DNA of 64,000 bases from contig BEHX01000010.1 of assembly GCA_002898295.1 (NCBI GenBank), positions 1 to 64,000 on the forward strand, read 5' to 3'. Shown in pieces: positions 6,329 through 13,666 of this stretch; the stretch's first letter is position 1, and every line of letters begins with the position of its first letter. The translations under genes were made by a program, and so were the position numbers. A model generated the notes under the pieces. The model did no database searches. It was not told the origin of the DNA and was given only the letters and a program-made list of their open reading frames with translations. Origin of the DNA: a bacterium HR21 (GTDB taxonomy: Bacteria; Bacteroidota; Ignavibacteria; Kapaibacteriales; HRBIN21).

Positions 6329-8518
6329 ATGAAGGCTGCTGTTCGTGTATTCCTGGTGCTCGTGACTGCTGCCACCGGGATGGCGCAGAATATCGTCAAC
6401 TCTGGAGTGCTCAACAATAACGGGACGATTATAGTCAAGAGCCACTTCATCAACCAGGCAAGTGGACAGATCAACAACAACGGGACCATCCGCTTTACCT
6501 CGAACACCGGGGAGTTCCGGAACGGGAATTCGAACCTCGCCCAGATTGTCAACAACGGCTGGTTCGAATTCCGGGGGACGGATAATCGGTTCACGGATCT
6601 GAGCTCAAATCCTGCCGGGACGACAGCTCTTGGGGTGGCGTGCGATTTCCGTGTGCCAGGGAACATGCGGTATACGGCAAGCTCGGGGACACAGAATGTA
6701 CAGGCGCGCTACTACACCAATCTCGAGATGGCTGGCGCTTCGCAGAAGGCGATTCCCGATGCTGTCTATGTGTCCGGGACGTATGACGTCGTCAGTGGCA
6801 GCGGGGACCGAACGTACACGGGGACGTTTTACTACGACGGGACATCCGACCAGACAATCTTTGCTGAAACGGCAATGTCGGGCTCGGTCAATCGCTACAA
6901 CAACCTGGCGATCATGACTGGCTCGGGAGCGTGTGCGGTGGGCTCCAGCACGAAGACAATTGCAGACAACCAGACCATCAGCCTATTGGGGAACTTCTCC
7001 AGCGCTGCCAACACGACCTTGGACCTCAAGGGGCAGCTCTTCGCGAACGACGTGACCGCCAATGGTCCGATCACGATCAACGATCCGACACCAGGAACCA
7101 CGTTTGCTGAACTGCGGAGCAGCGGAATAGCGAGCTACGCGGCGAATGTGACCGTCACTGCTGGGCTCTTCCATGTTGCCGGTGGGACAGCAACTGTCCA
7201 GAGCGGGGCAACGCTCTCGTTGGCAAATTCCACCAACGCTCAGCTCCAGCTGGATAATGGAACGACTTTGGACATCGCTGGCGTGCTTCAGAACAACCTC
7301 CCCGCCCGTACGAACTGGACTTTCGATGCGGGCTCGACTCTCCGCTTTACGGCAACAGCTCCGGGACAGACAATCCCGTACACCGTCGCGTCAAATCCCT
7401 ACGGCAATGTCTTCACTTCCGGTGGGACGAAGCAGACAGAGAGTGGTGGCAATGTGTACGTAGCGGGCAACCTCACGGTTGAGAGCGACAACATCACTGT
7501 TGCAACCGGGCAGACGTGGATTATGACGTCGCCGACAGCATCGGTCACCTATAGCGGTGCTGGAGCCAATTCAGAGGTTGTGGGGGCGATGCAGCGTGCT
7601 CTGAGCGGGACGGGTACATACACCTTCAACAATGCCCAGACCCAGGTGACCTTCACCGCTGGTACACTGCCTTCGACAATGACCATTACCGCCCTCCCGG
7701 GGACGAGCCCGAACAACTACGACAACACCCGGGATGTCCAGCGTAAGGTGACGGTAAGCTGGGCTGGCTCGAATAACTGGACAGCAACTTTCCGCGTGGG
7801 GTATAAAGCGAGTGATATTCCTGCGACTTGGAGCCCCGGGGTGAGCGAGAGCAATCTCCGTTTCTATGAATCCCCCTCTGCAGGGACGCCGGAGAAGGTA
7901 GCAACAGGACAGCCCTATAACCGGTCTGCTGCCGGTGCCGGACTTGGCTACATTGAGCTAGCGGGCATTCAGGGGACTGGAACACCAGTGCCGAACGGCT
8001 TCGGATACATTGCTTCCGGCAACGATCTGCTCCTGCGTGGTGGTCCGAGTGTCTTCTACGCTATTGCTCATGGGCGCTGGTCCAATCCAGCTACGTGGGA
8101 CGAGGGAGCGGAGCCTTCTCCCACAGACGAGGTCGTCATTGATGGCTTCACGGTCCATGCCGGCTACGTTCGGACGATTGACAACTATACTGGCAACGAA
8201 GCGTATCCCACGCAGTTGGCGGCGAAGATCACCATTGGCTCCAGCCCCAATAGCGCTCTGCTTTTCGGTTCTACCAGCGGGGCGAAGACCTTTGCTCTCA
8301 ACTACGGTACGGGAATTCCGGGTGAGCTTATCAACAACCGTCAGGGGACAGCGACCATTAGCAGTGGGACGCCCGATACAGGGAGTTCGCCAATTGACGC
8401 TGGGCTGGTTGTCTACACAACGGCTGGAAACGAGGTTACCCTGCAGATTCCCGGTGGCTTGACGAACGCCTCGGGAGCGACAATCCACAACTTCGGGACT
8501 ATCGAGGTCGGTCCGTAA
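6329..8518 (+). CDS. Large secreted N-x-G-T repeat (beta-solenoid-like) protein
   Basis: Unknown function; about 729 aa, predicted exported. The ORF opens at 6155, but the ATG at 6329 has a good AGGAG 7 bases upstream and gives a signal peptide (MKAAVRVFLVLVTAATGMAQ). The mature N-terminus repeats the N-N-G-T-I pattern (NSGVLNNNGTIIV, QINNNGTIRF, NNGWFEF). The middle has beta-strand-rich segments such as NVTVTAGLFHVAGGTATVQSGATLSL, and later VQRKVTVSWAG and SNPATWDEGAEP modules typical of Bacteroidota extracellular proteins. It ends in HNFGTIEVGP, the same ending as the 125-aa protein upstream. No T9SS sorting domain is visible. It may be a surface fibre or matrix protein; this is inference from composition and context. 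Confidence 0.72.
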   Translation: MKAAVRVFLVLVTAATGMAQNIVNSGVLNNNGTIIVKSHFINQASGQINNNGTIRFTSNTGEFRNGNSNLAQIVNNGWFEFRGTDNRFTDLSSNPAGTTALGVACDFRVPGNMRYTASSGTQNVQARYYTNLEMAGASQKAIPDAVYVSGTYDVVSGSGDRTYTGTFYYDGTSDQTIFAETAMSGSVNRYNNLAIMTGSGACAVGSSTKTIADNQTISLLGNFSSAANTTLDLKGQLFANDVTANGPITINDPTPGTTFAELRSSGIASYAANVTVTAGLFHVAGGTATVQSGATLSLANSTNAQLQLDNGTTLDIAGVLQNNLPARTNWTFDAGSTLRFTATAPGQTIPYTVASNPYGNVFTSGGTKQTESGGNVYVAGNLTVESDNITVATGQTWIMTSPTASVTYSGAGANSEVVGAMQRALSGTGTYTFNNAQTQVTFTAGTLPSTMTITALPGTSPNNYDNTRDVQRKVTVSWAGSNNWTATFRVGYKASDIPATWSPGVSESNLRFYESPSAGTPEKVATGQPYNRSAAGAGLGYIELAGIQGTGTPVPNGFGYIASGNDLLLRGGPSVFYAIAHGRWSNPATWDEGAEPSPTDEVVIDGFTVHAGYVRTIDNYTGNEAYPTQLAAKITIGSSPNSALLFGSTSGAKTFALNYGTGIPGELINNRQGTATISSGTPDTGSSPIDAGLVVYTTAGNEVTLQIPGGLTNASGATIHNFGTIEVGP

Positions 8519-8524
8519 GCGGAC
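8511..8524. other. Short hairpin over the stop codon (GTCCG-TAAG-CGGAC)
   Basis: A 5-bp inverted repeat with a TAAG loop holding the TAA stop of the 729-aa gene. It differs in sequence from the palindrome at 2101/6176 but has the same placement over a stop codon. No T-tract follows. Confidence 0.35.
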
Positions 8525-8541
8525 AAGAGTGGTGCTGATGG

Positions 8542-8588
8542 GGGGGGCGTGGGCACCCGATATTGGTGGTAGGGGACCTGCGCCCCCC
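8542..8588. other. GC-rich intergenic inverted repeat (GGGGGGCG ... CGCCCCCC)
   Basis: An 8-bp perfect inverted repeat with a 31-base loop in the 120-base gap between two exported-protein genes, followed by tcagcgtttt. It may act as a weak terminator or mRNA-processing hairpin. The T-tract is short and offset, so this is tentative. Confidence 0.35.
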
Positions 8589-8638
8589 TCAGCGTTTTGA
8601 GGGTCGTAACGCAGCTGCGCTGCGAGGGAGAAAATGCC

Positions 8639-10675
8639 ATGAAGGGCGAGGATGCTCTCCGGTGGGTACTCGGCGTGGTACTTGTGCTCTCGGTAGTACC
8701 AGCACCTGCGCAGCTGGTGAGCGACGGGGTGATTTACAACCACGGGACCATTGTCATCAGGGGCAATGCGAGGATCCAGCAGGATACGGTGACGGGGACG
8801 GTCATCTATGCCTGGGATCGGGAGGGGGTCAACCAGTACGTGCCGCATAAGGTCTACACCGATGTGCGCTTCACCGGGCGGACGCGGAAGATGCTGCTCG
8901 ATACGGCGCGTCCGCTCATTGCCCTGCAGCGCTTTGTGAGCGATACGGGGACAGTGTTCAGCCTTCCGGTCAAGGCAGCAATTATCGCCCGGGGCACAGC
9001 GGTCCACGGCGGCTTCATCAATCCAGAGTACCTCCACGGGCAGTTTATCTTGCAAGGTGAGCAGCCACAGGATCTCTGGGGACGGGGGATCTTCCGAGAA
9101 TTGAAGCTGGATAACGTTACCGGGGCCGACGTGCGCAACGGGGGCGGGTTTACGGTGACGACACGGCTGGAGCTCCGGCGCGGAGTGCTGCGCAATAGCC
9201 CGGTGGATAACTTCCGCCTAGCCGATTCTGCTGTCATCGTGCGGTATACAGAAGGGGCTCTGGCGGCTGCACCGATTTTTGGGCGGGACCTTGCCCTCCG
9301 CTACGTGGGACCAGGGCGGATTGAGAGCGGTCCGGAAGTGCCGCCGGAGACCATCCCGGTGCGGATGCTCTCGGTGGAGACCGATAGTGGGCTGGTGCTC
9401 CGCTCCTCGGTGACGGTCAGCGACAGCCTGGTACTATCGTCACCGCTCTGGACGGAGCCCGATTCGAGCGAACGTCATGTCCTCACCTACACTGCCGAGC
9501 AGAACGATCCGATCTTCCTCCATCCAGATGCCGAAATCATCGGGACGGTGCGGCGGACACGCCTCCGTACCGATGGTGAGGCGGTGATTTTCAACAATCC
9601 GTACACGTACGTCCGTCCTTCGACCAAGGGGTGGCAGGGGGTTGCGGCACTCCAAATCCGCGTCCTCCCTCGGACACAGCCGTGGCATCCACAGAGCCAG
9701 CGGAAGGTATGGCGGGTTTTCCAGGTAGCAGCATGGGATAGTACCTCCACGCCGGTAGGGCAAGGTCTGGATTTCCGGTTCGGTTACGGCTGGCGGCATC
9801 TGCCGCGGGAACCCCAGCGGGATGAGACCCGCGGGCTTCCGCTGCAGGCATTGGTTCTCCAGCGCTGGACGCAGAATGGGTGGGTTGCCGCTGGGCGTTC
9901 GATCCCACCCGTGCTCGATACACTGACCGGCTGGGCATATGCCTACGCCGATGCGGTCTACGCGACGGGCGACTTCACCATCGGGCTCCGCGACGATGCC
10001 CGGGCGCTACAGCTCCAGCTGGCAGCACTGCTCGAAGGTCCGTACCGCAATGGCTCCATGGTAGACGATCTCCGCCAGCGTGGCTGGCTGCCCGAGACAC
10101 CGCCGGATATCTATCCGTACAACCTGGACCCGATGCGACCCTACATCCGGGTTAGCCCTCTTCCCGACTCTGTGGTAGACTGGGTCGTGGTGGAGCTGCG
10201 GACGCTGCTGACGGGCGGGGAGCGCTACTACCGAACCGCCTTCATCCGCCGGGATGGGCGGATTGTTGACCTCGATGGCAAAAGCCCCATCACGCTGCCG
10301 GGGCTAGAGCAGGGAGCCTACTACGTTGCGGTCCACCACCGCAATCACCTCGCTATCATCACTGCCGAGCCTGTTGAGATTGTCCCGGAGACGCAGTCGC
10401 AGCTGCTGGCGCTGACCAGCGATCCCAGCCGCATTCTCGGTGGGGCAGGGGCGCTCCGGGCGTTGCGCTCCAATGGACAGACAGTCTGGGCAATGATTGG
10501 CGGCGATGTCAATGGGGACGGACGGGTGGATGCAGAAGACCTGCGCTTGCTCCAGCTCTGGCAGCACGTCGAAGGCTATACCAATGCCGATGCAGACCTC
10601 AGCGGCATCGTGACCACACGCGACTTCAACGTGTCGTGGAATAACCGCGATCGGAGTTCTGTTGTCGTGCGCTGA
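8639..10675 (+). CDS. Secreted protein with C-terminal dockerin-like domain
   Basis: Unknown function; about 678 aa, predicted exported. ATG 8639 has GGGAG 8 bases upstream and gives a signal peptide (MKGEDALRWVLGVVLVLSVVPAPAQ). The mature start (LVSDGVIYNHGTIVIRGN) shares the N-x-G-T-I pattern with the two preceding genes. The rest is beta-rich without a motif I recognise. Residues about 610-670 contain two calcium-loop segments, DVNGDGRVDAEDLRLL and DADLSGIVTTRDF, in dockerin type I arrangement with an Asn-rich end (WNNRD). The first loop fits the EF-hand-like consensus well, the second less so. Dockerins bind cohesins in cellulosomes, but many bacteria carry dockerin-like modules without cellulosomes, and no cohesin is seen here. 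The stop shares a base with the next start (TGATG), so translation is probably coupled. Confidence 0.72.
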   Translation: MKGEDALRWVLGVVLVLSVVPAPAQLVSDGVIYNHGTIVIRGNARIQQDTVTGTVIYAWDREGVNQYVPHKVYTDVRFTGRTRKMLLDTARPLIALQRFVSDTGTVFSLPVKAAIIARGTAVHGGFINPEYLHGQFILQGEQPQDLWGRGIFRELKLDNVTGADVRNGGGFTVTTRLELRRGVLRNSPVDNFRLADSAVIVRYTEGALAAAPIFGRDLALRYVGPGRIESGPEVPPETIPVRMLSVETDSGLVLRSSVTVSDSLVLSSPLWTEPDSSERHVLTYTAEQNDPIFLHPDAEIIGTVRRTRLRTDGEAVIFNNPYTYVRPSTKGWQGVAALQIRVLPRTQPWHPQSQRKVWRVFQVAAWDSTSTPVGQGLDFRFGYGWRHLPREPQRDETRGLPLQALVLQRWTQNGWVAAGRSIPPVLDTLTGWAYAYADAVYATGDFTIGLRDDARALQLQLAALLEGPYRNGSMVDDLRQRGWLPETPPDIYPYNLDPMRPYIRVSPLPDSVVDWVVVELRTLLTGGERYYRTAFIRRDGRIVDLDGKSPITLPGLEQGAYYVAVHHRNHLAIITAEPVEIVPETQSQLLALTSDPSRILGGAGALRALRSNGQTVWAMIGGDVNGDGRVDAEDLRLLQLWQHVEGYTNADADLSGIVTTRDFNVSWNNRDRSSVVVR

Positions 10676-11904
10676 TGCGGCGTGTTCTTCCCATCGGGCT
10701 TTCCCTTCTGACGCTGTTCCCACTCTGGGGACAGGCACAGGGGACAGTCGTGACTGCCGTTGTGCTCCCGCAGAGTGCCCCCGATACACTGGAGGTAGAT
10801 CTCCTCGTGCAGCGTCGCACGCTCGAGTGGGAACGCTGGATCAATGGGACGCTGACGCTCGTGTTGCCCGATTCCCTGACTCCATGGCAGACGCTCTCGG
10901 TTGAGGTTGTCCCGGGCAGTAGCCCGCTGGATACGACTTTCTACCGCCTGGAGCCGTTTGTGCTATGGCAGCCGCCGGTACCGGGGACGCAGTGGACCCG
11001 TCCTCGGCTCGGAGTGACCATTTATGGTCCGCCGGATTTCCCGTCCAGCCAGCTCATCCCGTGGGATACGCTCATTCGACTGGTGCGGCTGCGTATCCTC
11101 AGTACCGACGGTTCCTGGGTTCCGTACCAGCTCGACTGGGCGCGTCCTTTGGAGTACTACCAGGGCCTTGCCTACAAGCAGCGGGAAGATGTGCTGCCAT
11201 GGGTACGGGCAGACGACAACCTGGAAATTGTTGCCCGCGCGGAGTACCGTCTGCAGCCCATGCGGGTCCCAGCCCACGTGGTCCAGGACTTCCGCGCGGA
11301 GTACGTCGGCGACCGAACGGTTCGCCTCAGCTGGAGAACGGCAAGTGAGGCATTCAACCGAGGGTTTGTGCTGGTCCGCTGGTGGAAGCCCTTCAACACG
11401 ACCGAGCTGGTGGATTCGGTGCTCCTGGCCGATTGGCAGCGTGTGCCGCTGCTGCGAGGGCTGGGGACCAGCGATACGGGACGCAGCTACGTATTCCTCG
11501 ATACAGACGCGGCGAAGCGCCGGGGGGAAGATTACTGCTACGACCTCTGGAGTACGGACTTCTCCGGACGACTCCGCTACCACGGGCGAGTCTGTGCCGC
11601 AATCCCGCACGCAGTCATCAGCTTTGCCCAAACAGATCCGAATCCCTTCACAGACCGCACGGTCATCCGCTACCGTCTGGAGGACCGCGTGCTGCTGAGC
11701 ATCAAGGTCTACGACCTCAAGGGGAAAGAGCTGGCAACGCTGATGGAGCAGCGGGAAATGCAGCGTGGGGAGTATACCTTCGAATGGCGCACGCCTGCCT
11801 ATGCCTCGCAGGGGCTCTACGATATTGTCCTGATTGCCTACCCGGTGGATGACCCATCGGTTGAGCTCTCGCGGGCGATTATCAAGGCACAGCTGATCCG
11901 CTAA
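10675..11904 (+). CDS. Secreted protein with type IX secretion C-terminal sorting domain
   Basis: Exported protein of 409 aa, predicted T9SS cargo. It starts with a signal peptide (MRRVLPIGLSLLTLFPLWGQAQ). The middle includes an FN3-like segment around FRAEYVGDRTVRLSWRTASEAFNRGF, which commonly precedes the sorting domain. Residues about 312-409 form a type A CTD: DPNPFTDRTVIRYRL, then KVYDLKGKELATL, then ASQGLYDIVLI. It is the only CTD-bearing protein in the 2183-13249 block. The start overlaps the preceding gene's stop by one base, and the next gene follows after 4 bases. The substrate or binding role of its N-terminal domain is unknown. Confidence 0.83.
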   Translation: MRRVLPIGLSLLTLFPLWGQAQGTVVTAVVLPQSAPDTLEVDLLVQRRTLEWERWINGTLTLVLPDSLTPWQTLSVEVVPGSSPLDTTFYRLEPFVLWQPPVPGTQWTRPRLGVTIYGPPDFPSSQLIPWDTLIRLVRLRILSTDGSWVPYQLDWARPLEYYQGLAYKQREDVLPWVRADDNLEIVARAEYRLQPMRVPAHVVQDFRAEYVGDRTVRLSWRTASEAFNRGFVLVRWWKPFNTTELVDSVLLADWQRVPLLRGLGTSDTGRSYVFLDTDAAKRRGEDYCYDLWSTDFSGRLRYHGRVCAAIPHAVISFAQTDPNPFTDRTVIRYRLEDRVLLSIKVYDLKGKELATLMEQREMQRGEYTFEWRTPAYASQGLYDIVLIAYPVDDPSVELSRAIIKAQLIR

Positions 11905-11908
11905 CACG

Positions 11909-13249
11909 ATGGGGCGCAAGCAGCACTGGGGTGTGGTTCTTGTGAGCACTGTGGCTCTCTGGGCACAGGTGCCGCAGTGGACTGTCGTCGAGCGCTGGTT
12001 GCTCGCAACGGGGGATACCCTGGTGCGGCAGCGCGAGGCAGGGCAGTGGTGGATTGGGCTCGGTGGAGGGACCGCCGGAATTGGGTACCTGGGGCGGTTG
12101 AATCTGCCGCGTTCGCCGGAGGTACCCGAGCGCGGGCTTCTGCCGTTCCGCTATGGGATTGGTGCCGGTGTTGGAGTATGGCTCTCGGGCGAGTGGAGTC
12201 CCCCAGGAGAGCGCTGGGGGGTCGTGCTCCGGCTTGCCCCGTGGGAGAGTTGGCGCGGCAGCTCCAGCTTCCGACCTGTGGGGAGCTTGACGGATGAGCA
12301 CTACGAGGTGGAGGTTGATGCCCGCTCTGTTGTCCTGTCCGCCTCTGCTCGCTATACGCCAGGATGGTGGCGTGGAACGCTCTGGGAAGGCTTGCACATC
12401 CTGGCTGGCATTGATGCCCGCTTTCTCTGGAGCGCTCGCGAGCGTGTCCGTCAGGTCTTCCGTTATGCTGAGCGGGTCGAAGAGTGGCGGCTCCAGCAGG
12501 ACCAGCCGCTGCCGATGTGGTTGGGAGTCCACCTCGGCGTTGGGTTGGACATGATCGTCGCCCTCTTCGGGGAGCGGCTGCGGAACTACATAACCCCGAT
12601 GGTGGTGCTGCAGACCGGGCTTCCGCTGCAGCGGACCTGGGGATCTACGTGGACACCGCTTGCTCTCCATGCGGGGCTGACATTCAAGCTCGGGTGGGAG
12701 CGTGTCCGCGAGCAGCTGCTGCCTTGGGATACCACGGCTGGTCCCTTCCTGGCGGGATCTTCCGAGCTGGGACCGGGAGGGGTCCCTCGCCTCTTGAGAG
12801 AAGAACGCCTCCCGCCAGCCCCATTGGCGGTGCTGGAAACTCCCCAGGCAGAGACGCCACCGGAGGAGTCCCCGACTCCGCCGCCGACCTCCCGCATCGC
12901 GATTGTTCCCAACCGTATCCAGCGCTTCAGTTACCCGACCTCTACGGCGGTGGGTATTACCCCGGAGCTCCAACGGTTCTTGGACGCCCTGGTGGAGTAC
13001 CTCCGGGCGAATCCCCAGGCTGAGGTTCGCATCGTCGGGCACACCGATGAGTTCGGGGGAACGCTGGAGGAGACGCAGTACATTTCCGAGCAGCGGGCAC
13101 AGCAGGTGGTCGAGTACTTAGTGCGGCGCGGTATCAGTCGCTCGCGGCTCTTTGCCTCCGGCGTTGGAGCCCGGCAGCCGATTGCCGATAACCGAACCCC
13201 GGAGGGACGTCTGCGCAATCGCCGGGTGGAAATCGTTGTGGTGCAATAG
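11909..13249 (+). CDS. Outer-membrane beta-barrel protein with C-terminal OmpA/MotB peptidoglycan-binding domain
   Basis: Predicted outer-membrane protein of 446 aa. An N-terminal signal (MGRKQHWGVVLVSTVALWAQ) is followed by roughly 250 residues of alternating amphipathic strands, then a Pro-rich linker (about 305-330). The C-terminal OmpA domain carries AEVRIVGHTDEFGG, EQRAQQVVEYLVRRGI and the end motif NRRVEIVV. Such domains grip peptidoglycan. Placed directly after five exported proteins, it may anchor or organise them at the cell surface. That is inference: it lacks the PorP/SprF partner seen in gliding loci. Confidence 0.85.
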   Translation: MGRKQHWGVVLVSTVALWAQVPQWTVVERWLLATGDTLVRQREAGQWWIGLGGGTAGIGYLGRLNLPRSPEVPERGLLPFRYGIGAGVGVWLSGEWSPPGERWGVVLRLAPWESWRGSSSFRPVGSLTDEHYEVEVDARSVVLSASARYTPGWWRGTLWEGLHILAGIDARFLWSARERVRQVFRYAERVEEWRLQQDQPLPMWLGVHLGVGLDMIVALFGERLRNYITPMVVLQTGLPLQRTWGSTWTPLALHAGLTFKLGWERVREQLLPWDTTAGPFLAGSSELGPGGVPRLLREERLPPAPLAVLETPQAETPPEESPTPPPTSRIAIVPNRIQRFSYPTSTAVGITPELQRFLDALVEYLRANPQAEVRIVGHTDEFGGTLEETQYISEQRAQQVVEYLVRRGISRSRLFASGVGARQPIADNRTPEGRLRNRRVEIVVVQ

Positions 13250-13259
13250 TAGCACGGAA

Positions 13260-13661
13260 ATGGCAGACCAGCTGCAGATCTGCATCGTTGAGGACAGCCC
13301 GCCGATTCGGCGACTCATGGAAGTATTGCTGACGAAGGCGGGATTTGCCGTTGTGAGTTTTGAAAGGGTCGACGAGGCAATACGCTGGCTGCAGGAGCAC
13401 CGTCCGTTGGCGGTCCTCTGCGACCTGATCCTCCCGGATGGCAATGGAATAGACGTCTTACGGGCAGTTCGGGCGCAGCCTGGCGGAGAGCAGATCCCCG
13501 TGGTAGCAGTTACTGGGCTGGCGCAGGAGAAAGATCAGGAGTACTACCTCCACCACGGCTTCGACGCCTACCTGATCAAGCCGCTCAGCACTGTGACCTT
13601 CGCTGCGCAGGTTCGGGAGATTCTCGAACGCAAGGAAGCACTCCCGCCGACGGGTAGCTGA
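13260..13661 (+). CDS. Stand-alone CheY-like response regulator receiver protein
   Basis: Single receiver domain of 133 aa with no output domain. Acidic pocket CIVEDSPP, phospho-acceptor Asp in LCDLILPDGNG, Thr in VAVTGLA and Lys in YLIKPLS are all present, so it should accept phosphate. The ORF track extends it to 13152 by reading through the preceding gene; the real start is the ATG at 13260 (MADQLQICIVED), 10 bases after the OmpA gene stop. No histidine kinase is nearby. The partner and output are unknown; it may work by protein-protein interaction. Confidence 0.9.
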   Translation: MADQLQICIVEDSPPIRRLMEVLLTKAGFAVVSFERVDEAIRWLQEHRPLAVLCDLILPDGNGIDVLRAVRAQPGGEQIPVVAVTGLAQEKDQEYYLHHGFDAYLIKPLSTVTFAAQVREILERKEALPPTGS

Positions 13662-13666
13662 GCTGG

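Noticed and set aside
7958-9055. Minus-strand 365-aa ORF opposite the exported-protein genes
   Set aside because: Long only because of low stop-codon density in GC-rich DNA; plus-strand genes have signal peptides and ribosome-binding sites, this ORF has none.
11882-13042. Minus-strand 386-aa ORF opposite the OmpA-domain gene
   Set aside because: The plus strand encodes a clear OmpA domain; the antisense translation is compositionally odd and has no domain.
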